64,000 bases of DNA from Nocardia albiluteola (GCF_018860155.1 NZ_JAHKNI010000020.1:62001-126000), one strand, 5' to 3'. Shown: positions 53,385-61,528, counted from the first letter of the stretch. Translations and numbers: made by a program. The notes: a model not told the origin generated them from the sequence alone.

Positions 53385-53391
53385 TACTGCC

Positions 53392-53538
53392 ATGATTGTC
53401 ACCACGACCTCATCGAACACCACGGAACACCGTGCCGTGCAGCGGCGATTCGCCCCGCTGGTTCGCAAGGATCGGCCGGCGGCGCCCGAGCGCTTCTCCG
53501 GCTTCGGATACCTGGTGCCCGATCGGGACGGCCGGTAA
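53392..53538 (+). CDS. 48-residue peptide, candidate RiPP precursor
   Basis: An ATG-to-TAA frame of 48 codons lies 19 bp upstream of a SagB-type dehydrogenase gene. The peptide starts MIVTTTSSNTTEHRAVQRRF, has a basic middle (APLVRKDRPAAPERF) and ends SGFGYLVPDRDGR. The layout is that of a leader followed by a short glycine- and aromatic-containing core. Third codon positions are G or C in about 80% of codons, as in real genes here. There is no cysteine and only serine and threonine near the N-terminus and one serine near the core, so thiazole formation is impossible. It is too short to be found by usual gene calling. The precursor role is inferred from position only. Confidence 0.5.
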   Translation: MIVTTTSSNTTEHRAVQRRFAPLVRKDRPAAPERFSGFGYLVPDRDGR

Positions 53539-53557
53539 GTCGGCGGCGATTTCGGCG

Positions 53558-54712
53558 ATGAGTCGGCCCTTACGTTTGCGTCGTCGCCTCGGCGTGACCT
53601 GTTATTGGTTCGACGGATCGCTGGTCGCCCACCCCTTCCCCGACTGGGACCCGGTCGTGGTCACCCCGCTAGCAGTCGAGGTGCTCTCGGCTTTCGACGG
53701 CTGGCGGATCCCGTCCGAGGTCGCGACGACCCTAACCGGTGTCGACGAGGAATCGCTGGTGGCGTTGGTCGACGGGCTGCACGATTGTGGACTGCTCGTG
53801 GCTGAGAACACCGCGGAAGCCGAACGCGACGAGGCGATATCGCGCCGGTGGGGATCGTGGGCTCCGGAAGCGCCGTTCTTTCATTACGCGACCCGCGCGA
53901 TGGCGTATCCGCCGCCGGAATTCGAAGACGCGGACAACGATGCGACGGCGTCAGCCGATTCCGCGCCGCAGCCGGCTCACGTGCTGTTCACCGAGTATGC
54001 CGATGTCGATCGGATTTTGTTGTCGCGCAGGCCTGCTCGATTCGACATGTCGTATGGGCAGATCTTGTTCGACAGGCGCACCTGCCGGGATTTCGCCGAA
54101 ACACCCGTGTCGCTGGATATCCTGTCTGCCTTGCTGGCGACGGTCTTCGGCCCAGTCGACTACATCGATTCCGGACTGACCGCGTTGATGCGGCGCACCA
54201 GCGCGTCGGGTGGATCACGCCAGGAACTCGAGGCTTATCTCGGTATTCGCAATGTGGCCGGGGTGCCACCGGGCTTCTACCATTACAACGTGCTGCAGCA
54301 TTCTCTCGAATTGCTCAGTGAGGGGCTGACATCCAATCAGATCACCGATCTGTGCGCAGGACAGGAGTGGGCGGGCGGCATGGCCTTCTTTGTCGCGATG
54401 GTCTCCGACATCGATCGCATGCGCAGCAAGTATTCGATACCGCGCAGCTATCGCGTCGTCTTGCTCAACGCAGGCCATCTGGGCCAGACATTCGCCATGA
54501 CCGCGACGGCCCTCGGTTTGGGTCCCTTTCAGACCGGTGCCTACGACGACGCCGCCCTCGCCCGAGCCTTTGGTCTGGACGAAAGTTCCTGCATCCCCGT
54601 CTACCTCGTCGGCGCCGGCTATCCGAACCCCATCCGCTCCCTGGACCCGCCCGTCGCGGATCTCAACACCTTTCGTCGTACCCGACTGTCGCAGACCGGT
54701 GATCGGGTTTGA
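53558..54712 (+). CDS. SagB-type dehydrogenase (nitroreductase fold, peptide-modifying type)
   Basis: A 384-residue FMN enzyme. The first ~110 residues (GVTCYWFDGSLVAHPFPDWD, LAVEVLSAFDGWRIPSEVATTLTGVDEESLVALVDGL) resemble a small winged-helix/PqqD-like recognition domain. The rest is a SagB-type nitroreductase domain: YGQILFDRRTCRDFAETPVSLDILSALLATVFG, GVPPGFYHYNVLQHSLELL, RSYRVVLLNAGHLGQTFAMTATALGLG. SagB enzymes oxidise azolines in ribosomal peptides, but no YcaO cyclodehydratase is present here. The ATG at 53558 is chosen because it is the first after the peptide gene's stop. Nothing on either side belongs to a larger biosynthetic cluster. Confidence 0.85.
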   Translation: MSRPLRLRRRLGVTCYWFDGSLVAHPFPDWDPVVVTPLAVEVLSAFDGWRIPSEVATTLTGVDEESLVALVDGLHDCGLLVAENTAEAERDEAISRRWGSWAPEAPFFHYATRAMAYPPPEFEDADNDATASADSAPQPAHVLFTEYADVDRILLSRRPARFDMSYGQILFDRRTCRDFAETPVSLDILSALLATVFGPVDYIDSGLTALMRRTSASGGSRQELEAYLGIRNVAGVPPGFYHYNVLQHSLELLSEGLTSNQITDLCAGQEWAGGMAFFVAMVSDIDRMRSKYSIPRSYRVVLLNAGHLGQTFAMTATALGLGPFQTGAYDDAALARAFGLDESSCIPVYLVGAGYPNPIRSLDPPVADLNTFRRTRLSQTGDRV

Positions 54713-55118
54713 GCGTCTGGTACGTGTCCCTCGCCGGGTGCCCCCCGAGGCTTGGGCCATAACGCCGACCCCAGGGACACCCCTGTCAGTCGGCGATCAA
54801 GCCGCCGGTGAGGTTGGCGATCGCGCCGGTCGTGCCGCCGGCGCGGTGTCGTCTCCGGCATCCCGGCCGCGTTGATGCACACGACTCCCACACCGCGGGT
54901 ATTCCGACCATCGTGTGCCGCGCTTGCGTCGGGCGTGCCGGGCAAGTGACCATATCCGTGGTCGGCGACATGGGGAGCTGCAGCCATGCGGCCTGCAGGC
55001 CGGTTGTTCGACCCGGACTTGCCTCCAGGCGGGAGGGTGGTGGCATGACAAAACCGATCAACACTGCTACCCGGAGGGGCGAACCCGAGATCCGTAGCGT
55101 CCACCGTGATCGCCCGAC
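54713..55118. other. Gap after the SagB gene
   Basis: About 400 bp without a recognisable gene. GTGTCCCT at 54724-54731 is inverted as AGGGACAC at 54773-54780, a possible weak terminator with a 41-base loop. The remainder is poor in features; the next homologous sequence is the second HTH element. Confidence 0.35.
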
Positions 55119-55489
55119 GTCGACAAGATCGCGAAGGCACTCCTCGAACTGGCGCGCCGGTCCATGCCGGAGCGGGCACGGCAACCTGGTCAAGACCAGA
55201 TCCAGATGCTGATACACGACTATGTAGCCGGCGCAACGACCTACGAATTGGGTAACCGGTTCGGTGTCGACCGCCGCACCATCAGCTCGATCCTGCATCG
55301 GCACAACGTGCCGATCCGCAGACGCGGCCTGTCCCCCAACCAGACCGACGAAGCGATCCACCTCTACCGCCTCGGCTGGCCCTGACACGAGTCGGGAAAC
55401 ACTTCGCCGTCGATCCGACCACCGTGTTGAACCGCCTGCGCGAGCGCGGCGTCCGCACCCGCGACACACACGAGCGGGCTCGATCCTGA
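55119..55489 (+). pseudogene. Recombinase-type helix-turn-helix protein, copy 2, frameshifted
   Basis: The frame reads VDKIAKALLELARRSMPERA, IQMLIHDYVAGATTYELGNR, FGVDRRTISSILHRHNVPIR and EAIHLYRLGWP, then hits TGA at 55383-55385. Compared with copy 1, one base is missing at about 55380 (TGGCCCTGACA against TGGTCCCTGGCA). With the base restored the protein continues RVGKHFAVDPTTVLNRLRER and RTRDTHERARS to a stop at 55487. The gene is therefore inactivated by a single deletion. Confidence 0.78.
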
Positions 55490-55638
55490 CATCAATCCAC
55501 GACGACCAGCTGAGACCGCACTCGTGACGAGCACGGCTCGCAGTCGCGGTAGTGAAGTGTGCCATCGGACTTAATCAACGCCGACGAAACATGCACCTTG
55601 GTGCGCTTACTAGAACAATAAAACAGCCACTGACCAGG
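55158..55638 (+). repeat. HTH element, direct-repeat copy 2
   Basis: Diverged direct repeat of 46572-47061, including ~150 bp after the coding region up to the shared CTGACCAGG end. It closes the 8-kb segment containing the exporter operon and the SagB cassette. Confidence 0.72.
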
Positions 55639-56051
55639 CAATATACGATATCCGATCGAAGATGGCCTCATGTTCGAAAGGCGGAAAACCCCTGCTCAAG
55701 AGGACTTTCTGTATCGATTGGTGGACCTAACGCTAATCAACCCGAACCACCCCACAGCCGAAGGACCGACGCTCCGGATCAAGCCGGTAGGCGCACGCAC
55801 GGTGACACCGAAGGGGTGACCTGTGGTTTTGGCGGTTCGCTGGCTACCGGCGCTCCGCGCGCACCTGCATGATCGGCAGCGCCGAAACACCCGACTCGAC
55901 CGATGAGCAGCGGAAGACACTCGATATGCGGCAAGAGCGCGCGTTCGCGCGGTGAGGCCACGGCGGCATCCTCCGCAAGGAGCTCACTGCCCCGTACTGT
56001 CTCTCCTATACCTATACCGGACCCCGCCGGGCCCGCGGCCTGATGTAGGGG
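55639..56051. other. Region without a recognisable gene
   Basis: These 413 bp follow the second HTH element. No frame shows domain features and no strong ribosome-binding site or repeat was seen. Confidence 0.35.
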
Positions 56052-56477
56052 TCAGGCGTCGGTCTGCGTGAGGATCACCTCGGCCCAGTACTCGGGCTCC
56101 TCATGATAGGCAATATCCAAACCGACCATCCAGATCCGGGGAATGCGACCGTTCTCGTCGGGGCCGGACCATAACCGGTTCAGAAGGTGCACGGCGTGCT
56201 CGGCTGCCGTGCCCTGCGCAACCATCGCCGCCACGATGTCCCGGCAGAACGCCAGTGCCTCCGCGTCTCCCGCGCAAGGAAATTCGCCCTGGGACCGCAG
56301 CATCGACTCGTGGATCCAGTACTCGTCGAGACCGGAGTCTGTCCCGCACGAGCGGGTCGGGGTGAGGAGTACCTTTCCGTCGAGTTCCTCGGCGGTGAGG
56401 TGGAACTCGTGGATGAAACGCCGCAGGTCCTCCGATGCTCCCAGGCTCACATAACCTGACAGATCGGACTCACTCAC
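56052..56477 (-). CDS. Hypothetical acidic protein
   Basis: A 141-residue protein starting at a GTG nine bases after GGAG. It is acidic, soluble and looks helical: LGASEDLRRFIHEFHLTAEEL, GEFPCAGDAEALAFCRDIVAAMVAQ, ending HEEPEYWAEVILTQ. I do not recognise a family. It stands alone in the island between the HTH element and the integrase remnants. Confidence 0.55.
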   Translation of the reverse strand: MSESDLSGYVSLGASEDLRRFIHEFHLTAEELDGKVLLTPTRSCGTDSGLDEYWIHESMLRSQGEFPCAGDAEALAFCRDIVAAMVAQGTAAEHAVHLLNRLWSGPDENGRIPRIWMVGLDIAYHEEPEYWAEVILTQTDA

Positions 56478-57073
56478 CTCTGCATTCTCCTATACCGACC
56501 TGTCGATTCGAAGTGTCGAGTTCGATCAAGGCAGATCCGGCAGATCACGACGAGCCGCCACCTTCAGCGGGGGTGCACGCATCGGCAAGGTAGTGCGTGG
56601 TTGAAATGTCATGTGCCCGAGGCCATGTAGGCGCTTCTGTGGCCGGTGCATGGCAGGCGAAGTCGACGGTGTGCGATTCCAGCGAACGACGTTCACACAC
56701 AAGAGATTTCACTCCGCAGATCGCGATCGACAGCGGACCTGCCCGTGATCAAGGGTAGCCGAAGTATCGCCTGCTTCAGGCCGTAATCCACGATCAAGTT
56801 GACCGCCATGCCCCGGCATGGTGCTCGGGCGCTATGCCGGGACGACGACAGGCCAGGGCGCCGACCGAATCGCTTGACACAAAACATTTTACGCTGGTTA
56901 TGGCGAGTTCGAGCGTGGGCGTAAACCGTGTGCACCCAGTACTCGACCTCGCGATTTCAGCAATCGCGATGCCTTGCGCTGCAGTCGATCTCGATCGTCC
57001 GGCGCCACCGAGCCTACCCTGTGGTGACTATGGACAACCCCGCCTCGGCGTGCCGCGGACTTACGATCAGGCC
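56478..57073. other. Intergenic region with one copy of the integrase-end repeat
   Basis: About 600 bp. It holds the 27-bp direct repeat at 56607-56633 and a TTGACA at 56874-56879 with no good -10 partner. A frame open from 56834 leads into the next gene, but its N-terminal part shows no family sequence. Confidence 0.4.
56607..56633. repeat. 27-bp direct repeat of an integrase 3' end, copy 1
   Basis: The sequence TGTCATGTGCCCGAGGCCAT plus seven more bases is identical to 57659-57685. At the second copy it is the last codons (YMASGT-stop) of the integrase remnant. The first copy stands alone, with no integrase sequence attached. It could be an attachment-site or duplication boundary. Confidence 0.8.
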
Positions 57074-57556
57074 ATGGACCGTGACGCACCATTGACCAGA
57101 AGCTCCTTCGGCAAACTGCATCCGATCGTCACGCCCCAGCCGCTTTCGCAGCTGCCCGATCGTGTCTGGACTGTGAGCGAGTGGGACCGCATCCAGAGGG
57201 GCTGCCAGTCACGGAGCATGGACGAGAAGTGGGACGTCTTCGCCGAAGGTGACATCGTCTTCATGCACCGCAGTTGGACCGGTCACGGGATATACGAGGT
57301 GTCGTTCTCCTCTTCAGCCACCGGTGGCCGAAAAATCACTTCGGCTGCAGTTGAGACGGATCCGCAACGGCGCCGGTGGAGGAGCGACGACTTTGACCGC
57401 GTGATGATCGAGCTGATCATCAGCGGCGTCGTTCTCGGCGAGCCCGCCCTCGAGCTACGGGCCGCATTTGCCGCCGCCGTCGCAGGATCGCGCTCGGGCA
57501 CCACTGACGTCAGCCAACAGGCGACGCTGCACAACGTTCTGGGGGTCACGCCCTAA
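57074..57556 (+). CDS. Conserved hypothetical protein
   Basis: A 160-residue protein with an ordered middle: LPDRVWTVSEWDRIQRGCQS, MDEKWDVFAEGDIVFMHRSW, TGHGIYEVSFSSSATGGRKI, followed by RWRSDDFDRVMIELIISGVVLGEP. The WD/W-rich beta-strand pattern suggests a small beta-barrel-type domain that I have seen in uncharacterised bacterial proteins, with no known activity. The ATG at 57074 is chosen because the family-like sequence starts just after it; there is no strong ribosome-binding site. The gene lies between the two 27-bp repeats. Confidence 0.6.
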   Translation: MDRDAPLTRSSFGKLHPIVTPQPLSQLPDRVWTVSEWDRIQRGCQSRSMDEKWDVFAEGDIVFMHRSWTGHGIYEVSFSSSATGGRKITSAAVETDPQRRRWRSDDFDRVMIELIISGVVLGEPALELRAAFAAAVAGSRSGTTDVSQQATLHNVLGVTP

Positions 57557-57658
57557 CCCGCACGCCCAATGAGCAAATCGGCGCCGCCCCTGAGTGGCTA
57601 AATCGTCACGGTGATCGCCTGGAACGCTGCGTAATCGGCATAGAGCGTGTGTCGAGCT

Positions 57659-57685
57659 TGTCATGTGCCCGAGGCCATGTAGGCG
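57659..57685. repeat. 27-bp direct repeat of an integrase 3' end, copy 2
   Basis: Identical to 56607-56633 and in the same orientation, 1,025 bp apart. This copy forms the end of the integrase reading frame on the minus strand. Confidence 0.8.
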
Positions 57686-58165
57686 GCGAGGATGTAATTC
57701 GGGTGGCGGTCGAGATTGGTCCGAGCACGGTCGTAGCGCATCGTGGTGCGCGGGTCGGCGTGGCGGGCCGCGATCTGGACATCGCGGAGGTCGACTCCGG
57801 CGTCGAGCATCGTGGTGACGAAGGTGTGGCGCAGCATGTGCGGGTGCATGCGTGGCAGCCGCATCGCTGAATCCCGGGCCAGGTGCCGCAGTCGTCTTGT
57901 GGCGCAATGACGGTCCATCCGCCGTCCTCGGGTGTTGAGCAGGATCGGCCCGTGATCGCGGTCGCCGGTGGCGCGGTCGATCGCCCGTCCGACCACCGGA
58001 GGCAGCGGGATCAGGGCGAGCTTCGAACCTTGCCGACGACCCGTAGTACGCGGTGACCGTGTTCTTCGCCGATGTCGTCGGCGTCGGACTTACACGCTTC
58101 GAAGATCCTCAGCCCGAGAAGCCCGAGCATCGCTACGAGCGCGAAGTCGAACCGGTTGGCTGAAT
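57661..58165 (-). pseudogene. Tyrosine recombinase (integrase), catalytic domain with frameshift
   Basis: The minus strand encodes a tyrosine-recombinase catalytic domain: NRFDFALVAMLGLLGLRIFE with the first catalytic Arg, DDIGEEHGHRVLRVVGK, then after a one-base deletion near 58031 LALIPLPPVVGRAIDRATG, HPHMLRHTFVTTMLDAGVDL with the His-x-x-Arg box, and ARHADPRTTMRYDRAR with the nucleophile Tyr. The N-terminal domain is missing; upstream DNA holds only a short related scrap ending in a stop. The gene is dead by frameshift and truncation. Confidence 0.85.
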
Positions 58166-58330
58166 CATCTCAGGCCTCCAGACGGGAGATGGTGGCGGCG
58201 CCACGACATGGTTTCCGGCCAGGGCGCACCCATGCGCGAACTGCATCTCGACGGGTGGAGATCCTCGTTTCCAGACCTGCTCGATCTGCTCGACCTGCCA
58301 AACCGGCTTGGCGAGCGCTGTCGGTGCCGA

Positions 58331-58756
58331 TCAGTCGTAGTCGTCGTCGTGCCCGGCGAGTTGCCGCCCCAGCTGCCTGGCCGCGTCGATGATGCCACTC
58401 AATGGTCGGTCATATTTCCAGTCGTCGTATTCATCGGGCTCGATGGCGTCGGTGAGCAGGAGCGCGTGTCGGATCATGATGTCCTGGCCCACCACAACGA
58501 GCCCGCCGATAGTGCCCGTGCTGCCGACCTTGGTGAGCACGGCGAGGAGATCGACCTTATCGGTCCTGGCGAACCGCCTGTCGAACTGGACCCACTCCCC
58601 TTCCTCGCCCGCTCGTCTGATCACGACATCCGGGGCGTCCCAGTCCTCTTCGGCGTCCTCGATCTTGAGGCTGATCATGTCGGGCTCAACATGCACGCCG
58701 TAACTGTTCTCGGAAATGCGCTCGACCAGAGCGTCCCACTCATCGCTGTGTTCCAC
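58331..58756 (-). CDS. Hypothetical acidic protein
   Basis: A 141-residue strongly acidic protein: EHSDEWDALVERISENSYGV, KIEDAEEDWDAPDVVIRRAG, GSTGTIGGLVVVGQDIMIRH and a C-terminal GHDDDYD. The GTG at 58756 follows GGGGGAA; the frame also opens at an ATG at 58801. Acidic, single-domain proteins like this are common as toxin-immunity proteins in actinobacterial islands, but no toxin gene is adjacent, so this is only a guess. Confidence 0.58.
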   Translation of the reverse strand: MEHSDEWDALVERISENSYGVHVEPDMISLKIEDAEEDWDAPDVVIRRAGEEGEWVQFDRRFARTDKVDLLAVLTKVGSTGTIGGLVVVGQDIMIRHALLLTDAIEPDEYDDWKYDRPLSGIIDAARQLGRQLAGHDDDYD

Positions 58757-58867
58757 TTGTTCCCCCTTCGCGATCGTCGGTGTCCCGCTGATGCAAACCA
58801 TAGCAGAATCCGCTGCGGCAGAAAGGAACTCGCTCAGCTGATACGCTACCGCGCGTGCGGATCTCGA

Positions 58868-59131
58868 TCAGTTGGTCGGCTGGGCCTTCGGAGGCATCAT
58901 CGCCGACGCGAGCACCATGATCAGTGCCATGATCGCCGTAACGATGAACACCCAGTGCACCGCCGAGGCCAGCGCGTTGGGAGCAGGATGCGCGCTGTGC
59001 TCGGTGCGGGCATTCACGATGGCGCCGAAAACCGCCACGCCCACGGCACTTCCGATATTGCGGGCGAACATGTTCGTGGAGGTCACCACGCCACGTTCAG
59101 TCCACTCGGTACTGGTTTGAGCGACATCCAC
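58868..59131 (-). pseudogene. C-terminal fragment of an MFS multidrug transporter
   Basis: The frame reads ERGVVTSTNMFARNIGSAVG, VAVFGAIVNAR and two hydrophobic helices (WVFIVTAIMALIMVLASAMM). It is the last ~85 residues of a 14-helix MFS exporter, the part homologous to SALNDVTRELGTALGVALLGTVF in the intact exporter at 48176. The rest is missing, cut by transposase remnant DNA. Confidence 0.78.
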
Positions 59132-59144
59132 CGTAGAGCGGGCG

Positions 59145-59330
59145 TTGAGGCGACGAGGCTTGCTGTTGCCGCGTGGTTATCGCGCCGACCGCAAGTCGTG
59201 GGCTATGTTGCGGCGCAAGGTGTTCCACGATCCACCCACGAAACGAAACCGAGTCTGGCAGACCGACTTTTCGGAGTTCGAGACCACTTGTGGTGGGATT
59301 TGGCGGATCTGCGCGGTGACGCCCGTACGG
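59145..59330 (+). mobile_element. Transposase (rve integrase-core) remnant
   Basis: The frame RRRGLLLPRGYRADRKSWAM then FHDPPTKRNRVWQTDFSEFE and TTCGGIWRICAV matches the first catalytic-Asp block (WQTDFSEFET) of an rve-type transposase related to the IS3/IS481 group. Similarity ends after about 60 codons. It truncates the MFS gene on its left. Confidence 0.7.
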
Positions 59331-59496
59331 GAGCTGGTCGGGCACATGATGCGTTCAGCGAGACGAGATCTCGTCACCGGCGACCTCGGCAAGCTCGCGC
59401 AACGCATCGGAGTAGTACCTGCCTGACCGATACGCAGAAGCCACGCGGAGCCGCCGGGGTGCCTCCTGGAATTCCCGTAACTGACACCATGAAGGC

Positions 59497-60060
59497 ATGA
59501 ACGATCAGGGAAGCCCCGTCCTGTACGCCATCGTGACCGGAGCGCCCGTCGCGCGGGATGTCGGCACGCTGGTCGATCTCGCACAGGCCGAACGGTGGGA
59601 TGTCTGCGTGATCGCCTCACCGTACGGTCGCCGGTTCATCGATGTCGATGCGCTCGAAGCCAAGACAGGGCATCCGGTACGCAGCGAATACAAGGACCCC
59701 GGCGCGCCCGATGTGCTTCCCCCTGCCGACGCGATGATCGCCGCACCGGTCACTGCGAACTCGCTCGCCAAGTGGGCGGTCGGCATCTCGGACACGCTAC
59801 CGCTCGGGCTCCTGGTCGAAGCGGTCGGCAAGGAACTACCAGTAGTCGCCGTACCGTACACCAACCAAGCCCACTTCGGCTTCCCGCCCATCCAGGACGC
59901 AATCAACAAACTGTCCCGATGGGGCGTCACCATGCTGAACGTGCAGGACTTCATTCCGCCGCACGAACCTGGGACCGGCTCGAACTACCGCCACCTTTTC
60001 CCCTGGCATACAGCTTGGCAGGCCGTCCTGAACCACCCCCGGCGAGAGGGCGGGACGTAA
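59497..60060 (+). CDS. Flavoprotein of the phosphopantothenoylcysteine decarboxylase-like (HFCD) family
   Basis: The 187-residue protein has the HFCD-type fold: LYAIVTGAPVARDVGTLVDLAQAERWDVCVIASPYGRRFID, the substrate/FMN loop PPADAMIAAPVTANSLAKWAVGISDTL, and LPVVAVPYTNQAHFGFPPIQD. These enzymes bind FMN and oxidatively decarboxylate C-terminal cysteine-like groups, as in CoA biosynthesis or peptide modification (EpiD). This is a stand-alone member, not the bifunctional Dfp. Being 5 kb from the SagB cassette it could be linked, but DNA between is decayed, so I consider it independent. Confidence 0.8.
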   Translation: MNDQGSPVLYAIVTGAPVARDVGTLVDLAQAERWDVCVIASPYGRRFIDVDALEAKTGHPVRSEYKDPGAPDVLPPADAMIAAPVTANSLAKWAVGISDTLPLGLLVEAVGKELPVVAVPYTNQAHFGFPPIQDAINKLSRWGVTMLNVQDFIPPHEPGTGSNYRHLFPWHTAWQAVLNHPRREGGT

Positions 60061-60082
60061 GGATAGCTACACGAGGTGGATT

Positions 60083-60119
60083 TTGTGGAACCACAAGACT
60101 TTTCGGGCACTGCGCAGTG
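60083..60119. repeat. Two perfect palindromes between convergent genes
   Basis: TTGTGGAACCACAA at 60083-60096 (14 bp) and CACTGCGCAGTG at 60108-60119 (12 bp) follow the flavoprotein gene and face the DUF397 gene. They may be part of transcription termination or an operator; no T-tract pattern decides. Confidence 0.45.
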
Positions 60120-60247
60120 TCCTACATTACGGCGATTGCGATGGCCATCGAGCGCCCCGCAGCAGATAGGGTGGTGATCCCACTATGGCAACGGCACGGC
60201 CCGACAATTCGGGAACCGGGCCGTCCTAGCGAACTATTCGCACTCTG

Positions 60248-60460
60248 TCAGGCGCGGTCGAACTGGCCATCCTTCGCACCACCGACGAAGGCTTCCCACT
60301 CACCGGGGGTGAAGATCAGAGCCGGGCCGGTGGGGTTCTTGGAGTCGTGAACACCGACCAGGCCCTCGTCGAGGAACGCGACCTCGACACACTCCCGTGA
60401 CGCATCGCTACGGCTGCTCTTGAACCACTTGGCCTTGGACAGGTCAGCGCGCACTTTCAT
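60248..60460 (-). CDS. DUF397 protein
   Basis: The 70-residue protein has the DUF397 hallmark: AKWFKSSRSDASRECVEVAFLDEGLVGVHDSKNPTGPALIFTPGEWEAF, beginning with the W-x-K-S-S-x-S motif. These small proteins are partners of DUF5753 XRE regulators in actinomycetes and may act as antitoxin-like regulators or toxins of the pair. The start overlaps the end of the DUF5753 gene by 17 bp, with AGGGAG inside it. Confidence 0.92.
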   Translation of the reverse strand: MKVRADLSKAKWFKSSRSDASRECVEVAFLDEGLVGVHDSKNPTGPALIFTPGEWEAFVGGAKDGQFDRA

Positions 60461-61019
60461 ACTCCCTTGCGACCCGCCACAGCAGGTCTTTACTGGCTAT
60501 GGCATCCAAGGCCGCCGCTTGGAGCGCCTCGTACGCCTTATCGTACCGGCGCACGTCATCGGGCTTCTCCAGGTATATATCCCCAGTGAAGCCGGGCACG
60601 TAGACCACGGTCGGCTCGACAGGCTTCCCCTTGGCGTTCGTGCCGAAGTTCAAGATAATGAACGACCCGGTGACCATGCCGCCCGGAATCCCCGCGGCAA
60701 ACGGGAGAATTCGCAGTGTCACATTCGCCCGGGTCGCGATGTCGGCGAGATGGCGAAGCTGGGCAGCCATGATCTGCCGATCTCCGATCATCCTTCGCAG
60801 GACCATCTCATGGATCACGACCTCCATGGTCGCGGGCCGCGCCTTACGGGTGATTAGAATCTGACGTTGCATACGGACCTGGACCCGGCGATCCAGGTCG
60901 GCATCGGACTCCTCGGGGTGACCAGCCTTGATCACAGCGCGGGCGTAGTCGGCGGTCTGGAGTAGTCCCGGAACCAGCTCGACATGGTAGGTCGTCAAGA
61001 TGCGGACCGCTGCTTCCAT
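60444..61019 (-). CDS. DUF5753 regulator lacking its HTH domain
   Basis: The 191-residue frame is the DUF5753 domain of XRE-type regulators (LTTYHVELVPGLLQTADYARAVIKA, RRVQVRMQRQILITRK, IRQMLRHLADIATRANVTLRILPF-like, GSFIILNFG). Upstream of the ATG at 61019 the same frame carries the domain's first residues (LAQQAKAKSWYHDFGDLIPQ, DFDVYLG), but no helix-turn-helix is found in any frame, and an in-frame stop lies at about 61155. The regulator has therefore lost its DNA-binding domain or is a pseudogene. It is coupled to DUF397. Confidence 0.75.
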   Translation of the reverse strand: MEAAVRILTTYHVELVPGLLQTADYARAVIKAGHPEESDADLDRRVQVRMQRQILITRKARPATMEVVIHEMVLRRMIGDRQIMAAQLRHLADIATRANVTLRILPFAAGIPGGMVTGSFIILNFGTNAKGKPVEPTVVYVPGFTGDIYLEKPDDVRRYDKAYEALQAAALDAIASKDLLWRVAREYESAR

Positions 61020-61155
61020 GCCCAGGTAGACATCGAAGTCTTGGGGTATGAGGTCGCCGAAGTCGTGATACCAGGACTTGGCCTTGGCTTGCTGGGCTAG
61101 TCCGATCAGGCCGTCGGTTCGAGTGAACCCTCCCCCGCCGCACTCTTGAACTGGA

Positions 61156-61528
61156 CGCCGATGACGGATTTGAGTTCAGTAACTAAATGCGCATATGTCG
61201 GCACAAGGCGTATGAGTCGGCACGGGCGAGCGAGCGGAGTCAGCCCGCCCAAGAACAACGTGTCGGCTTCCGAGGTGCACGGGGCAGGCCCGAACTCCTC
61301 GCCGCGACTGGTGACGCAGGGCTGGCCATAGGACGAACTGGTGGCCGGAACCGCCCTCCAAAGCGAAATTCCACCATATTCCGAGACTTTGCCCGCGGCC
61401 GCTGACCATCCGTCGTGGCCGGCGAACATAGTATTTCTCTGCGGCGCAGCGGATCCTCGCAGCCAGTGTCCGGGAATCTGGTGGCGAGGCGCCCGGCCCC
61501 ACGGCTGCAGCCCGGCCCCTGCGCGGGT
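61156..61528. other. Region upstream of the DUF5753 frame
   Basis: About 370 bp where the HTH part of the DUF5753 regulator should be. I see no helix-turn-helix, other gene or repeat here; the overlapping frames look like shadows. Confidence 0.4.

Noticed and set aside
54724..54780. Inverted repeat GTGTCCCT / AGGGACAC after the SagB gene as a terminator
   Set aside because: Eight-base arms with a 41-base loop and no T-tract are too weak for a firm call; it is mentioned only in the gap entry.
56874..56902. TTGACA promoter-like element before the hypothetical gene at 57074
   Set aside because: The -35 is perfect, but no acceptable -10 lies at 16-18 bp, so it is not listed as a promoter.
59497..60060. 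Flavoprotein as an EpiD-like partner of the peptide-SagB cassette
   Set aside because: It lies 4.8 kb away beyond several broken elements, and the peptide has no C-terminal cysteine for such a decarboxylase.
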